From Flavobacterium sp. UBA7663 (GTDB lineage: Bacteria > Bacteroidota > Bacteroidia > Flavobacteriales > Flavobacteriaceae), in the NCBI RefSeq assembly GCF_002483315.1, contig NZ_DLHR01000020.1, forward strand, positions 1-64,000: 64,000 nt of DNA, read 5' to 3'. A program made the translations under genes and the position numbers. How positions within the stretch are numbered: position 1 is the first letter of the stretch; the number at the start of each line of letters is the position of its first letter. The notes beneath the pieces were generated by a model, which saw only the letters and a list, made by a program, of their open reading frames with translations, searched no databases and was not told the origin of the DNA. Below, in pieces: positions 50,796 to 60,152 of this stretch.

Positions 50796-51831
50796 TTGTC
50801 AATTCAAAAACTTTATCCCAATTTTTACCCGTTACAAAATACGTTTTTGTTGCAGTGTTGTAAGCGATTCCATTTAAAACATCTATTTCTGCATGTTTTG
50901 TAACTTTTGTTTTTAATTCGCTTAGATTAATAATAGCTTCGATAGAACCATTCTTAGGATTTATAATAGCAATAGCATCTTTTTGATACACATTTGCCCA
51001 AATTTTTCCATTAACCCATTCCAATTCATTAACTGCTTCAATCTTAGCACCATTTGTATAAACGTTAATATAATCTTCAACTTTTAAAGTTTCTGGATTT
51101 AAAATATAGATTTTTTCAGTTCCATCACTCATGTAAAGTTTTTCACCATCATTAGTAATTCCCCATCCCTCCATTTCGTAAGGAAATGTTTTTTCTAATT
51201 TAAAAGTTTTTGCATCATACACAAAACCTGTTTTTTCTTGCCAAGTCAATTGATAGATTTTATCTTTTAAAACCGTAATTCCTTCACCAAAATACTTATC
51301 TTCTAACTTAATTTGTTCGGTTACTTTTCCAGTTTTATAATCGGTTTTTCTTAAAGTAGATTCTTTGTATTGTCCTGTTCCTTCTAATAAAACGCCATTG
51401 TAGAATTCAAAACCTTGTGTATAAGCATTAATATCATGCGGATAAGTATTGATAATTTTATAGTTCAAAATCTTTGGTTCTGCACTTGCGTAAATTGAAA
51501 ATCCAGAAGTGATATCGATATTTTGTCCTTCAAAATAAACTAAGGCTTTAATCGTTTGGTTACCCAATTTCTGATTGTTCAATGCAAAAGGCAATTTTTC
51601 GTTTCCTTTTACTGAACCAATTTTAACTTCGTTGATGTAGTAAACAACAGAATCAATCGTTTTGTTTTCTTTGTTTTGAAGTACCAAATCGATGCTTTCT
51701 TCAAGCTTAAGAATAGGTTTTATCGTAGGATTTTCAATCGAAAATAAATTTTTTAATGCATTTTCATCATCTTTACACGAAGTAGAAATTGCACCTAAAA
51801 CAATGAAAGCGAATAGCTTAACTTTTAACAT
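50788..51831 (-). CDS. glutaminyl-peptide cyclotransferase (bacterial type II), lipoprotein
   Basis: A 347-residue lipoprotein: lipobox AISTSC near residue 18, then a five-bladed propeller-like enzyme domain matching glutamine cyclotransferase (YPHDINAYTQGFEFYNGVLLEGTGQYKES-type N-terminal blade, LTWQEKTGFVYD, GWGITNDGEKLYMSDGT, ELEWVNGKIWANVYQ). It forms N-terminal pyroglutamate on secreted proteins, a common maturation in Bacteroidota envelopes. The open frame extends 144 bp upstream, but that part overlaps the SRP RNA gene and is not coding. Confidence 0.93.
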   Translation of the reverse strand: MLKVKLFAFIVLGAISTSCKDDENALKNLFSIENPTIKPILKLEESIDLVLQNKENKTIDSVVYYINEVKIGSVKGNEKLPFALNNQKLGNQTIKALVYFEGQNIDITSGFSIYASAEPKILNYKIINTYPHDINAYTQGFEFYNGVLLEGTGQYKESTLRKTDYKTGKVTEQIKLEDKYFGEGITVLKDKIYQLTWQEKTGFVYDAKTFKLEKTFPYEMEGWGITNDGEKLYMSDGTEKIYILNPETLKVEDYINVYTNGAKIEAVNELEWVNGKIWANVYQKDAIAIINPKNGSIEAIINLSELKTKVTKHAEIDVLNGIAYNTATKTYFVTGKNWDKVFELTIE

Positions 51832-51886
51832 GGTTGAAATATTTAATACCGTAAATATACAATGATTTTTTATACTCACAATTGCC

Positions 51887-51916
51887 TTGCAAAAATATAA
51901 AAAGGTTGTATATTTG
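51887..51916 (+). promoter_or_regulatory. SRP RNA promoter
   Basis: TTG at 51887-51889, 19 bp spacer, TATATTTG at 51909-51916; the RNA begins 5 bp further, at the expected distance. Confidence 0.75.
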
Positions 51917-51920
51917 CACC

Positions 51921-52014
51921 GGCAAGTCCTACACGACCAGCTCCTGCAGACTCCTCCAGGGTGGGAACACAGCAAAGGTATGTGGTTGTAGCGGTGCGAT
52001 GTAGGTCGCTTGCC
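51921..52014 (+). ncRNA. ffs: signal recognition particle RNA, small type
   Basis: A compact RNA of about 94 nt. The ends GGCAAG and CTTGCC pair, and the tip contains CCAGGGTGGGAACACAGCAA, the Bacteroidota version of the conserved GGAAGNAGC-type Ffh-binding loop. With Ffh it targets nascent membrane proteins. A well-placed promoter lies immediately upstream and a T-tract follows. Expressed divergently from the cyclotransferase gene. Confidence 0.93.
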
Positions 52015-52085
52015 ATTTTTTATTTCTTTTGAATTGTTATCTCCCTTTGCGGAGATTTTTTATTTTTACATCAATTCTAATTTCT

Positions 52086-53084
52086 ATGCAAATCACTTGG
52101 CAAATAGTTCGCTTACAACTAAAAGAAACGTTTTCAATTAGTTATGGAAATTATACGTTTAGAGAAGCTTTAATTATTTCGCTTTCCAAGAACGGAAAAA
52201 CAGGTTATGGCGAATGCACAGCCATTGATTACTACGGAATTAACTTATCCGATTTCACTAAGAAATTAGCCGAAATTCAAACTCAAATAGAAAAACAATC
52301 TATTAATCATCCTACCGAATTTTATGTGTTTTTAGAAAGTTTACAATTGCATTCTTTTTTGCGTTCGGCTTTAGATTGCGCGTATTGGGATTTATTCGGC
52401 AAGTTAGAAAATAAGAGTTTCTTGGAATTAAATTCGGTAGAAATAAATCAATTATCAGAATCTTCCATCACAATAAGTGTGGCGCCAATTGAAGAACAAC
52501 TACAAAAAATAACAAAATCCGATTGGAATAAATTCAAAGTAAAATGGAATCATTACGATGAAAAAGCATTGAATTTATTACTGAATTGCGAAAAAGAAAT
52601 CGCTTTAGATGCTAACGGAAGTTTCTCTATTTCCGAATGTCAGCAATTGGAAGAAAATCCGTCATCAGTTCAATTTACTTACATTGAACAACCGATGAAA
52701 ATTGGAATTTCAAATTATAGTCATTTGAATGCTTCTAAATTTGCGAATTGGATGGCTGATGAAGATTGCCAAGAACAAACAAAACTTTCCGACTTAAAAT
52801 CGCATTATAAAACCATCAACATCAAATTAGTCAAAACTGGCGGATTAACTCCCGCTTTAGAACTAATCAAAGATGCACGAGCAAACGATTTCAAAATCAT
52901 GATAGGTTGCATGACCGAATCTACTGTAGGAATTTCAGCTGGAGCCGTTTTGGTTCCTTTAGTGGATTATGTAGATTTAGATGGCGCAAACTTAATCGCT
53001 AACGACATTGCTTTTGGAAGTGCCATCGAAAAAGGAAAAGTGTTGCTTTCGCAGAAAGTTGGGTTAGGAATTTCCTTGAAATAA
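52086..53084 (+). CDS. dipeptide epimerase (enolase superfamily)
   Basis: A 332-residue enzyme with the enolase-superfamily barrel. Catalytic and metal residues: K-x-K in KFKVKW, metal Asp in LDANGSF, Glu in YIEQP, Asp in ADEDC, and Lys in IKLVKTGG; GCMTESTVG is typical of L-Ala-D/L-Glu (dipeptide) epimerases. It may recycle murein peptides. An o-succinylbenzoate synthase (MenC) would be the main alternative; the KTGG and GCMTES motifs favour the epimerase. Start MQITWQ at 52086; the TTG-initiated extension is not credible. Confidence 0.85.
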   Translation: MQITWQIVRLQLKETFSISYGNYTFREALIISLSKNGKTGYGECTAIDYYGINLSDFTKKLAEIQTQIEKQSINHPTEFYVFLESLQLHSFLRSALDCAYWDLFGKLENKSFLELNSVEINQLSESSITISVAPIEEQLQKITKSDWNKFKVKWNHYDEKALNLLLNCEKEIALDANGSFSISECQQLEENPSSVQFTYIEQPMKIGISNYSHLNASKFANWMADEDCQEQTKLSDLKSHYKTINIKLVKTGGLTPALELIKDARANDFKIMIGCMTESTVGISAGAVLVPLVDYVDLDGANLIANDIAFGSAIEKGKVLLSQKVGLGISLK

Positions 53085-53121
53085 TATAAAGCCGTATTTT
53101 CGCACTATAATTCACACTAAA

Positions 53122-53925
53122 ATGAGTAAAGTAGTATTAATTACAGGTGGTTCATCAGGAATTGGAAAATCAATTGGCGAGTATTTGCATCAAAAAGGTT
53201 TTGTAGTATATGGCACAAGCCGAAATCCTGAAAAGATTACCAATTCGATATTTCCATTAGTAGCTTTAGATGTTCGCGATAAACAAAGTATTGTGAATTG
53301 TGTAGCTGAAGTTATCCAGAAATCTGGACGATTGGATATTGTAATTAATAATGCTGGAGTAGGAATTACGGGTCCAATTGAAGAAATCCCAACCGAAGAA
53401 ATCCGAAATAATTTTGAGACGAATTTATTTGGACCAATCGAAGTAATGAAAGCGGTTTTACCCCAAATGCGTGAACAAAAATCGGGTTTGATTATTAATA
53501 TTACCTCAATTGCAGGTTATATGGGATTGCCTTATCGTGGCATTTATTCCGCTTCAAAAGGCGCTTTGGAATTAATTACCGAAGCGTTACGAATGGAAGT
53601 AAAATCGTTCGAAATCAAAATTACTAATGTAGCTCCAGGCGATTTTGCCACTAATATTGCTGCAGGACGTTATCATGCGCCAGTGGTGAAAGGTTCTGCT
53701 TACGAAGTTCCTTACGGAAACACTTTAAAAGAAATGGATTCACACGTGGATAGTGGTAGCAATCCAAATGAAATGGCAGAAGCTATTTTTGCTATCATCC
53801 AAACTAAAAAACCAAAAGTACATTATAAAGTTGGGGCTTTCATGCAGAAATTCTCTATTGTTTTAAAACGCATTTTGCCTGATAAGGTCTATGAAAAAAT
53901 GTTGATGAATCATTATAAACTTTAA
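53122..53925 (+). CDS. SDR family oxidoreductase
   Basis: A 267-residue short-chain dehydrogenase: nucleotide motif TGGSSGIGKSIG, NNAG at the cofactor site, catalytic Ser in INITSIAGYMG and Tyr-Lys in YSASKGALELI. The Arg in GTSRNPEK suggests NADP preference. Substrate unknown. It follows the epimerase by 37 bp but may have its own promoter. Confidence 0.92.
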   Translation: MSKVVLITGGSSGIGKSIGEYLHQKGFVVYGTSRNPEKITNSIFPLVALDVRDKQSIVNCVAEVIQKSGRLDIVINNAGVGITGPIEEIPTEEIRNNFETNLFGPIEVMKAVLPQMREQKSGLIINITSIAGYMGLPYRGIYSASKGALELITEALRMEVKSFEIKITNVAPGDFATNIAAGRYHAPVVKGSAYEVPYGNTLKEMDSHVDSGSNPNEMAEAIFAIIQTKKPKVHYKVGAFMQKFSIVLKRILPDKVYEKMLMNHYKL

Positions 53926-54008
53926 CAACATCAAAATTCAATATCAAGTTCATTATCAATTATTTAACAAAAGTATTTTATTTTTTAAATTGATTTTTGA
54001 AATTGTCA

Positions 54009-54038
54009 TTGTCATTGCATTTTGAATTCTTACTTTTG
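54009..54038 (+). promoter_or_regulatory. fsa promoter
   Basis: TTG at 54009-54011, 19 bp spacer, TACTTTTG at 54031-54038. Leader of about 30 nt. Confidence 0.6.
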
Positions 54039-54078
54039 CATTTCAAAACAACACACAATACTTTAAAATTTAAAAAAG

Positions 54079-54735
54079 ATGAAATTTTTTATTGACACAG
54101 CTAATTTAGAGCAAATTAAGGAAGCACAAGAATTAGGAATTTTAGATGGCGTTACTACAAACCCATCGTTAATGGCTAAAGAAGGCATTACAGGAAAAAA
54201 CAATATCCTAAAACACTACGTAGACATTTGTAACATTGTTGACGGTGATGTAAGTGCAGAAGTTAATGCAATGGATTTAGAAGGTATGATTAGAGAAGGT
54301 GAGGAGTTAGCTGACTTACACGAACAAATCGTAGTGAAATTACCTATGACTAAAGAAGGTGTAAAAGCATGTAAATATTTCTCTGATAAAGGAATCAAAA
54401 CCAATGTAACTTTAATTTTCTCTGCTGGACAAGCTTTATTAGCTGCAAAAGCGGGAGCAACTTATTGTTCGCCTTTCTTAGGAAGATTAGATGATGTTTC
54501 TACAGATGGTTTAAATTTAATTGATGAAATTCGTCAAATTTATGATAACTACGGATTCGAAACTCAAATTTTAGCTGCTTCTGTGCGTCACACAATGCAT
54601 GTGATTAACTGTGCTAAAATTGGTGCTGATGTTATGACTGGACCATTGTCATCAATTACAGGATTATTAAAACATCCTTTAACTGATATTGGAATTGCTC
54701 AGTTTATTGCAGATTACGAAAAGGGGAATAAATAA
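54079..54735 (+). CDS. fsa: fructose-6-phosphate aldolase / transaldolase-like protein
   Basis: A 218-residue small transaldolase of the FSA/TalC group: MKFFIDTANLEQIKEAQELG, DGVTTNPSLMAKEG, the Schiff-base Lys in VVKLPMTKEGVKACK, and SPFLGRLDDVS and AASVRHTMHV. Many flavobacterial members act as transaldolase in the pentose phosphate pathway rather than as aldolase; which activity applies is not decided by sequence here. Confidence 0.93.
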   Translation: MKFFIDTANLEQIKEAQELGILDGVTTNPSLMAKEGITGKNNILKHYVDICNIVDGDVSAEVNAMDLEGMIREGEELADLHEQIVVKLPMTKEGVKACKYFSDKGIKTNVTLIFSAGQALLAAKAGATYCSPFLGRLDDVSTDGLNLIDEIRQIYDNYGFETQILAASVRHTMHVINCAKIGADVMTGPLSSITGLLKHPLTDIGIAQFIADYEKGNK

Positions 54736-54754
54736 TTTCTCTAGTATATAAAAC

Positions 54755-54785
54755 AAAAAAGCGTTCTGATTAGAACGCTTTTTTT
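54755..54785. terminator. bidirectional terminator fsa / exported unknown
   Basis: AAAAAGCGTTCT / AGAACGCTTTTT with GATT loop between convergent genes. Confidence 0.9.
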
Positions 54786-54792
54786 ATGGCTA

Positions 54793-55305
54793 TCAATAAT
54801 ATTTTGTTTGAGTGTAATTATTATCAGTTATATAAAAACTATAAAATGTTCTTTGTTTGCCAAAATGGTTTTCATCAAATCTAATTTTTACTTTAATAGT
54901 AGTAGTTTCGTTTTTATAATGTTCTAAAGTAATATTTTTTTCTGTTTTTGAACTTACAATTTTAAAATCTGATTTTTTTAATTGGCTTAAATATTTTCCA
55001 AAAATTTGTTGGTTGAAAATATCAAAACTAATTCTGTTTTTTGCCAAATCATCACCTTCATAATAAAATGAAATTGAAGTTGGAATCTCATCATCTATTT
55101 TATTCTTAGATAAAAATAAAATATCTCCAAACTTCATTTCTTTTGAATAATGTTCTTGAGTGATTTTAAAGTCGTTTTCAATTAATAATTCTTTAACTTC
55201 TTTTGGATTTTTTGTTTTGAGTTTCACAATATCATCAAAATTCAAATCTTGAGAAGAACTAAAGAAAAAAAACAATAGTAAGATTGTCGTTAAAGAATAT
55301 TTCAT
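54793..55305 (-). CDS. exported protein of unknown function
   Basis: Not recognised. 170 residues with signal peptide 1-18 (FFFFSSSQ) and a beta-rich body typical of small periplasmic or surface proteins (ISFYYEGDDLAKNRISF, YNIT-like strands at the end). No cysteine or catalytic motif. It lies 14 bp after the TlpA-like lipoprotein on the same strand and is probably cotranscribed. Confidence 0.75.
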   Translation of the reverse strand: MKYSLTTILLLFFFFSSSQDLNFDDIVKLKTKNPKEVKELLIENDFKITQEHYSKEMKFGDILFLSKNKIDDEIPTSISFYYEGDDLAKNRISFDIFNQQIFGKYLSQLKKSDFKIVSSKTEKNITLEHYKNETTTIKVKIRFDENHFGKQRTFYSFYITDNNYTQTKYY

Positions 55306-55319
55306 CAGAAAAGAATTAA

Positions 55320-56723
55320 CTATTTCAAATTCTGTTCAAAATTAACATCAAACAAATTGGCAAAACCATTTTTAATGGTACCGTCTGCGTTTAAGATGAT
55401 AATTCTATGGATTTTAGTAATTACCCATTGTTTTCTTATCGTTTCAAAGTCAACAGCATGTAACTCTTTTACGCCTTCAAAATTGTATTTTTTTAAAGCG
55501 TTTTTCCAGTTGGCAAGGTTATCGTTAACATTAATGGCTATAAATTCATAATCTGGATATTTTGCTTGTAATTCCATTACTTTTCTGTGAGAAGCTGAAA
55601 AATGTGATTCGGCGTGACTCGTCCAAAAGAATAAAACAGTTGGCTTGTTGATGACAGTATTAATGTCTAAAGGTTTATATACAGTATCAACTAATTCAAT
55701 TTTAGGTAAACGATTACCCACTTTTAAATTCTGAACCGAATTATAAATTTCGGAAATTTCTTCTTTATTTTTAGTATCGGTAGTTAATTGTAAGTAACGT
55801 TCAATGAATTTTTGGTTGTTGTACATGTTTTGATCTTCTAACAAGTACATCATCGCTACATTATTCAATACTACATTTTTTACTTTTTGATTTTTGATTA
55901 AAGTATCCGTAATATTTAATTTTGTAATGTTATTTTCCAACGAATTTTCATTCAAATCTGCCTCGTTACTTTGTAAAGCAACGTTGTTCAACATAACACT
56001 CACATATTTAATGTAAGGAGAATAATTTGTTAAAACGGCATTGTTGAAATCAACTTCTTTTCGGTGATTGTAATAGTCTTTAGGTAAACTAGTTCTAATA
56101 TTTTCACCAGTTCTAAATTGGTGTGCGTACGGATAAATTTCTTTTTTTGTAATGTGATGAAAATTCAAACTTGCTTTGGCTACTATGTCGAAACTTTCGT
56201 CCCAACCAATTTCAGCTTTACGTTTTAAGTAAAATGACTTACGTATAGCAAAACTCGAATCGATGTTCTTAATAAAACTTTTTACATCTTTATCAAAATT
56301 GTCATACATAATAGAACGATCGGCTTCGTTTTTCAAAAATAATTCCATTAGGAAATTGTTTTTTTCATCGCCACGTCCACAAAAAACAACAGAATTATCA
56401 AAATCAAAGGTATTTACACGAACCATTAAACTATCGTTTTTGTCAAAATAAACATATTGATATTCAGGATTGTGTTTAAAAGTGTATAAACCAGGAGCTA
56501 ACGAATCAAATTTATGCATAAAGCGATTATTTTTGTCCAGATAAATAGTGTCAATCACTTCATCATCTTTTAAAAACAAAACATATTTCTCTTGAGGATT
56601 TAAGACTTCTCCTCCAAAATAAGCCACATAATTATCTTCCTTAAATACTCTTTTACAAGAAGTTAAAGTAGAGAAAAGGACGATAGACAGAGGCAAAAAA
56701 TATTTTATGTAATTCTTAATCAT
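55320..56723 (-). CDS. TlpA-like lipoprotein lacking the CXXC active site
   Basis: A 467-residue lipoprotein: lipobox LTSC near residue 23, N-terminal beta domain (about 30-115), helical middle, and a C-terminal thioredoxin-like domain from about 330. At the place of WxSWCxxC the sequence is FFWTSHAESHFSASH (365-379), with Ala371 and His374 in place of the two cysteines, and the cis-Pro loop reads TKIHRIII. Redox catalysis is therefore very unlikely; the fold may serve binding or assembly. Cotranscribed with the exported unknown downstream. Confidence 0.85.
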   Translation of the reverse strand: MIKNYIKYFLPLSIVLFSTLTSCKRVFKEDNYVAYFGGEVLNPQEKYVLFLKDDEVIDTIYLDKNNRFMHKFDSLAPGLYTFKHNPEYQYVYFDKNDSLMVRVNTFDFDNSVVFCGRGDEKNNFLMELFLKNEADRSIMYDNFDKDVKSFIKNIDSSFAIRKSFYLKRKAEIGWDESFDIVAKASLNFHHITKKEIYPYAHQFRTGENIRTSLPKDYYNHRKEVDFNNAVLTNYSPYIKYVSVMLNNVALQSNEADLNENSLENNITKLNITDTLIKNQKVKNVVLNNVAMMYLLEDQNMYNNQKFIERYLQLTTDTKNKEEISEIYNSVQNLKVGNRLPKIELVDTVYKPLDINTVINKPTVLFFWTSHAESHFSASHRKVMELQAKYPDYEFIAINVNDNLANWKNALKKYNFEGVKELHAVDFETIRKQWVITKIHRIIILNADGTIKNGFANLFDVNFEQNLK

Positions 56724-56845
56724 TCAATTGATTATTGATTTCTGAACAAATGTATCAGTTATATTCAAATCTTGTTGTTAATGTACAGTTAAAATAAACC
56801 TATATTAATTCTAAATTATTGTGTTCAAAAATCTACTATTTTTAG

Positions 56846-56853
56846 TACTTTTG
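56846..56853 (+). promoter_or_regulatory. -7 box of the ABC-F gene
   Basis: TACTTTTG 26 bp before the ATG. Confidence 0.5.
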
Positions 56854-56879
56854 CAACAGTTTTATAAAAAAATACAAAA

Positions 56880-58499
56880 ATGTTAACAGTTTCAAATTTA
56901 TCGGTTCAATTTGGGAAACGAATTTTATTCGATGAAGTAAATACAACGTTCACACAAGGTAACTGCTACGGAATCATTGGAGCCAATGGTGCTGGGAAAT
57001 CTACCTTCATGAAAATTATTGCAGGTGAAATGGAACCAACGTCTGGTAGAGTTATTCTTGAACCAGGAAAACGTATGTCGGTTTTAAACCAAAATCACAA
57101 CTTATTTGACGAACATACTGTTTTAGAAACAGTTTTAATGGGAAATAAAGTATTGCATGCAATCAAAACAGAAATGGATGCTTTATACGCCGATTATACC
57201 GATGAAAATGCCAACAGAATTGGAGAATTGCAATTGCAGTTTGACGAAATGAACGGTTGGAATGCAGAAAGTGATGCTGCTACTATGTTATCTAACTTAG
57301 AAATTGGTGCGGAACATCATTATACTTTAATGGGGGATTTGGATGGGAAGCTTAAAGTTCGTGTGTTATTAGCACAAGCTTTATTCGGAAATCCAGATGT
57401 GTTGATTATGGATGAGCCTACGAACGACTTGGATTTTGAAACGATTGGTTGGTTAGAGAATTTCTTAGCAAATTATGAAAATACGGTTTTAGTGGTTTCG
57501 CATGACCGTCACTTTTTAGATGCGGTTTGTACACACGTTTCTGATATTGATTTCGGAAAAATTACACATTATTCTGGAAATTATACGTTTTGGTACGAAT
57601 CTTCGCAATTAGCTGCCCGTCAAAAAGCTCAACAAAATAAGAAAGCTGAAGAGAAAAAAGCTGAGTTGGAAGAATTTATCCGTCGTTTTAGTGCGAATGT
57701 GGCAAAATCGAAACAAGCAACTTCTCGTAAAAAAATGATTGAAAAATTAAATTTAGACGAGATTAAACCTTCAAGCAGAAGATATCCAGCAATTATTTTC
57801 GATGTAGAAAGAGAAGCAGGAGACCAAATTTTAAACGTTCAAGATTTATCAGCTTCAGTTGATGGAGAAACTTTGTTTAAAAATGTAGATTTAAACATGG
57901 CAAAAGGTGATAAAATTGTAGTTTTCTCTAAAGATTCGAGAGCAACGACCGCTTTTTATGAAATCTTAAACAACAAAATGACTCCAGATTCAGGAACATT
58001 TGATTGGGGAATCACTACAACACAATCGTATTTACCAGTAGATAATCATGAATATTTTGATGGAGTTGATTTAAACTTGGTAGATTGGTTACGTCAATGG
58101 GTAAAAACCGAAGAAGAGCGCGATGAAGTTTATGTTCGTGGATTCTTAGGAAAAATGATTTTCTCAGGAGAAGAAGCCTTGAAAAAATGTAACGTTTTAT
58201 CTGGAGGAGAAAAAGTACGTTGTATGTTATCGCGTATGATGATGATTAGAGCGAACGTTTTAATGTTAGACGAACCAACGAATCACTTAGACTTAGAATC
58301 GATTACAGCTTTTAATAATTCCTTAAATAATTTCAAAGGTTCGGTATTGTTTACTACACATGACCACGAATTTGCTCAAACGGTAGGGAACAGAATCTTA
58401 GAGTTAACACCAAATGGCGCTATCGACAGATACATGACATTTGACGAATATTTAGAAGATGACAAAATCAAAGAATTAAGACAAAAAATGTATTCTTAA
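56880..58499 (+). CDS. ABC-F family ATPase (YbiT-like)
   Basis: A 539-residue soluble protein with two ABC domains: first Walker A GANGAGKSTFMK and Walker B VLIMDEPTNDLDFE, then a second nucleotide site with signature VLSGGEKVRCMLSRMMM and LMLDEPTNHLDLES, joined by a coiled-coil linker (about 230-290). ABC-F proteins act on the ribosome to relieve stalling; length and sequence resemble YbiT. The second Walker A is unusual, reading FSKDSRATTAF instead of GxNGxGKST, so the second site may not bind ATP normally. Single gene. Confidence 0.9.
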   Translation: MLTVSNLSVQFGKRILFDEVNTTFTQGNCYGIIGANGAGKSTFMKIIAGEMEPTSGRVILEPGKRMSVLNQNHNLFDEHTVLETVLMGNKVLHAIKTEMDALYADYTDENANRIGELQLQFDEMNGWNAESDAATMLSNLEIGAEHHYTLMGDLDGKLKVRVLLAQALFGNPDVLIMDEPTNDLDFETIGWLENFLANYENTVLVVSHDRHFLDAVCTHVSDIDFGKITHYSGNYTFWYESSQLAARQKAQQNKKAEEKKAELEEFIRRFSANVAKSKQATSRKKMIEKLNLDEIKPSSRRYPAIIFDVEREAGDQILNVQDLSASVDGETLFKNVDLNMAKGDKIVVFSKDSRATTAFYEILNNKMTPDSGTFDWGITTTQSYLPVDNHEYFDGVDLNLVDWLRQWVKTEEERDEVYVRGFLGKMIFSGEEALKKCNVLSGGEKVRCMLSRMMMIRANVLMLDEPTNHLDLESITAFNNSLNNFKGSVLFTTHDHEFAQTVGNRILELTPNGAIDRYMTFDEYLEDDKIKELRQKMYS

Positions 58500-58505
58500 T
58501 ATTAT

Positions 58506-58539
58506 TCCCGTTGCTAGTTTTAGTAACGGGATTTTTTTT
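58506..58539 (+). terminator. terminator of the ABC-F gene
   Basis: TCCCGTT / AACGGGA with extra CTA/TAG pairs inside, followed by T9. Confidence 0.85.
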
Positions 58540-58570
58540 ACAATACGATTGCTATTAGAAATTTAAATTC

Positions 58571-58578
58571 TAAATTTG
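58571..58578 (+). promoter_or_regulatory. pyrRB promoter -7 box
   Basis: TAAATTTG, 16 bp before the ATG at 58594. It overlaps the TTG of the longer open frame, which therefore cannot be the start. Confidence 0.6.
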
Positions 58579-58593
58579 TACAAACAACACACT

Positions 58594-59133
58594 ATGAGTC
58601 AAAAAGTTTTGCTCACTTCAAAAGAAGTACACATTATCTTGCATCGATTATCTTGTCAACTAATTGAAAATCATTTAGATTTCTCAAATACCATCTTAAT
58701 CGGTTTACAACCTCGAGGTAAATTTTTAGCCGAAAGAATCAAACAAATTTTAGAATCAGAATACCAAGTTTCCAATATTCAATTGGGATTTTTGGACATT
58801 ACGTTCTTTCGCGATGATTTTAGAAGAGGCGAAAAACCATTGGAAGCAAACAAAACCCAAATTGATTTTTTAGTAGAAGATAAAAAAGTGGTTTTTATCG
58901 ATGACGTTTTATATACTGGAAGAAGTATTAATGCCGCTTTAACAGCCATTCAATCCTTTGGAAGACCATCAGAAGTGGAACTTTTAACCTTAATTGACAG
59001 AAGATTTAGTCGTCATTTGCCTATTCAACCTGATTATAGAGGAAGACAAGTAGACGCCATAAATAATGAAAAAGTATTAGTAAAATGGCTTGAAAACGAT
59101 GGAGAAGATGCTGTTTACCTAATCACAAAATAA
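58594..59133 (+). CDS. pyrR: PyrR-type phosphoribosyltransferase
   Basis: A 179-residue type I phosphoribosyltransferase with PRPP motif VFIDDVLYTGRSINAAL, GLQPRG at the N-terminal side and LIDRRFSRHLPIQPDYRG. It lies directly before pyrB, as in PyrR-controlled operons. In Firmicutes PyrR regulates by mRNA attenuation; here the leader is only about 10 nt and the pyrR-pyrB gap has no terminator-like hairpin, so that mechanism is not visible and the uracil phosphoribosyltransferase activity may be its main role. Confidence 0.9.
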   Translation: MSQKVLLTSKEVHIILHRLSCQLIENHLDFSNTILIGLQPRGKFLAERIKQILESEYQVSNIQLGFLDITFFRDDFRRGEKPLEANKTQIDFLVEDKKVVFIDDVLYTGRSINAALTAIQSFGRPSEVELLTLIDRRFSRHLPIQPDYRGRQVDAINNEKVLVKWLENDGEDAVYLITK

Positions 59134-59185
59134 GTTTTTCATCCATCAACTAACACCCAGCAACAACAAACACAACTACATATAA

Positions 59186-60115
59186 ATGAAAGAATTATCA
59201 GTAAATCATTTAATCGGAATAAAACACATTACCAAACAAGATATTGATTTAATCTTCGAAACGGCTGACCATTTCAAAGAAGTAATTAATCGACCAATTA
59301 AAAAAGTACCATCATTACGAGATGTTACGATTGCCAATATTTTCTTCGAAAACAGCACAAGAACCAAATTATCTTTCGAATTAGCACAAAAACGACTTTC
59401 AGCAGATGTTATCAGTTTTTCGGCAGCTCAATCTTCGGTTAAAAAAGGAGAAACTTTGATAGATACGGTAAACAACATTTTATCGATGAAAGTAGATATG
59501 GTGGTGATGCGTCACAGTAGTCCTGGAGCCGCTCATTTTTTATCGCAAAATGTAAGTGCAAGCATTGTAAATGCTGGAGATGGAGCACACGAACACCCAA
59601 CACAAGCTTTATTAGATAGTTTTACGATTAGAGAAAAGTTAGGCGATGTAGGCGGAAAGAAAATCGTAATCGTGGGCGATATTTTACATTCAAGAGTAGC
59701 TTTATCAAATATTTTCGCACTACAAATGCAAGGCGCCGAAGTAAAAGTCTGTGGTCCAAAAACGTTAATTCCTAAGTACATTGAGTCACTTGGAGTAACG
59801 GTTGAACCAAATTTACGTAAAGCTTTAGAATGGGCAGATGTAGCGAATATGTTACGTGTTCAAAACGAACGTTTAGATGTGAGTTATTTCCCAACCACAA
59901 GAGAATACACACAACAATACGGTGTAACCAAAGAATTATTAGATTCGCTAAATAAAGAAATCGTAATCATGCACCCAGGGCCAATCAACAGAGGAGTAGA
60001 AATCACTTCAGATGTCGCCGATTCACAACAATCAGTGATTTTGAATCAAGTGGAAAATGGAGTAGCGGTTCGTATGGCAGTGATTTATTTATTGGCGAGT
60101 AAGATTAAGAATTAA
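59186..60115 (+). CDS. pyrB: aspartate carbamoyltransferase catalytic subunit
   Basis: A 309-residue enzyme, the first committed step of pyrimidine synthesis: carbamoyl phosphate site FFENSTRTKLSFELAQKRL, then GDGAHEHPTQALLDSF, VGDILHSRVALSNIFAL and HPGPINRGVEI. No regulatory subunit pyrI is nearby. Cotranscribed with pyrR (52 bp gap). Confidence 0.96.
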   Translation: MKELSVNHLIGIKHITKQDIDLIFETADHFKEVINRPIKKVPSLRDVTIANIFFENSTRTKLSFELAQKRLSADVISFSAAQSSVKKGETLIDTVNNILSMKVDMVVMRHSSPGAAHFLSQNVSASIVNAGDGAHEHPTQALLDSFTIREKLGDVGGKKIVIVGDILHSRVALSNIFALQMQGAEVKVCGPKTLIPKYIESLGVTVEPNLRKALEWADVANMLRVQNERLDVSYFPTTREYTQQYGVTKELLDSLNKEIVIMHPGPINRGVEITSDVADSQQSVILNQVENGVAVRMAVIYLLASKIKN

Positions 60116-60152
60116 TTTATTATATTAGCACTAAATCAGTAAGACAACCAAA

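Noticed and set aside
51832..51975. N-terminal extension of the glutaminyl cyclotransferase frame (Cys-rich)
   Set aside because: It is antisense to the SRP RNA gene, and a proper lipoprotein signal peptide begins at 51831.
58510..58594. PyrR-controlled attenuator before pyrR
   Set aside because: The only hairpin is the terminator of the preceding gene, and the predicted pyrR leader is about 10 nt, too short for an attenuator.
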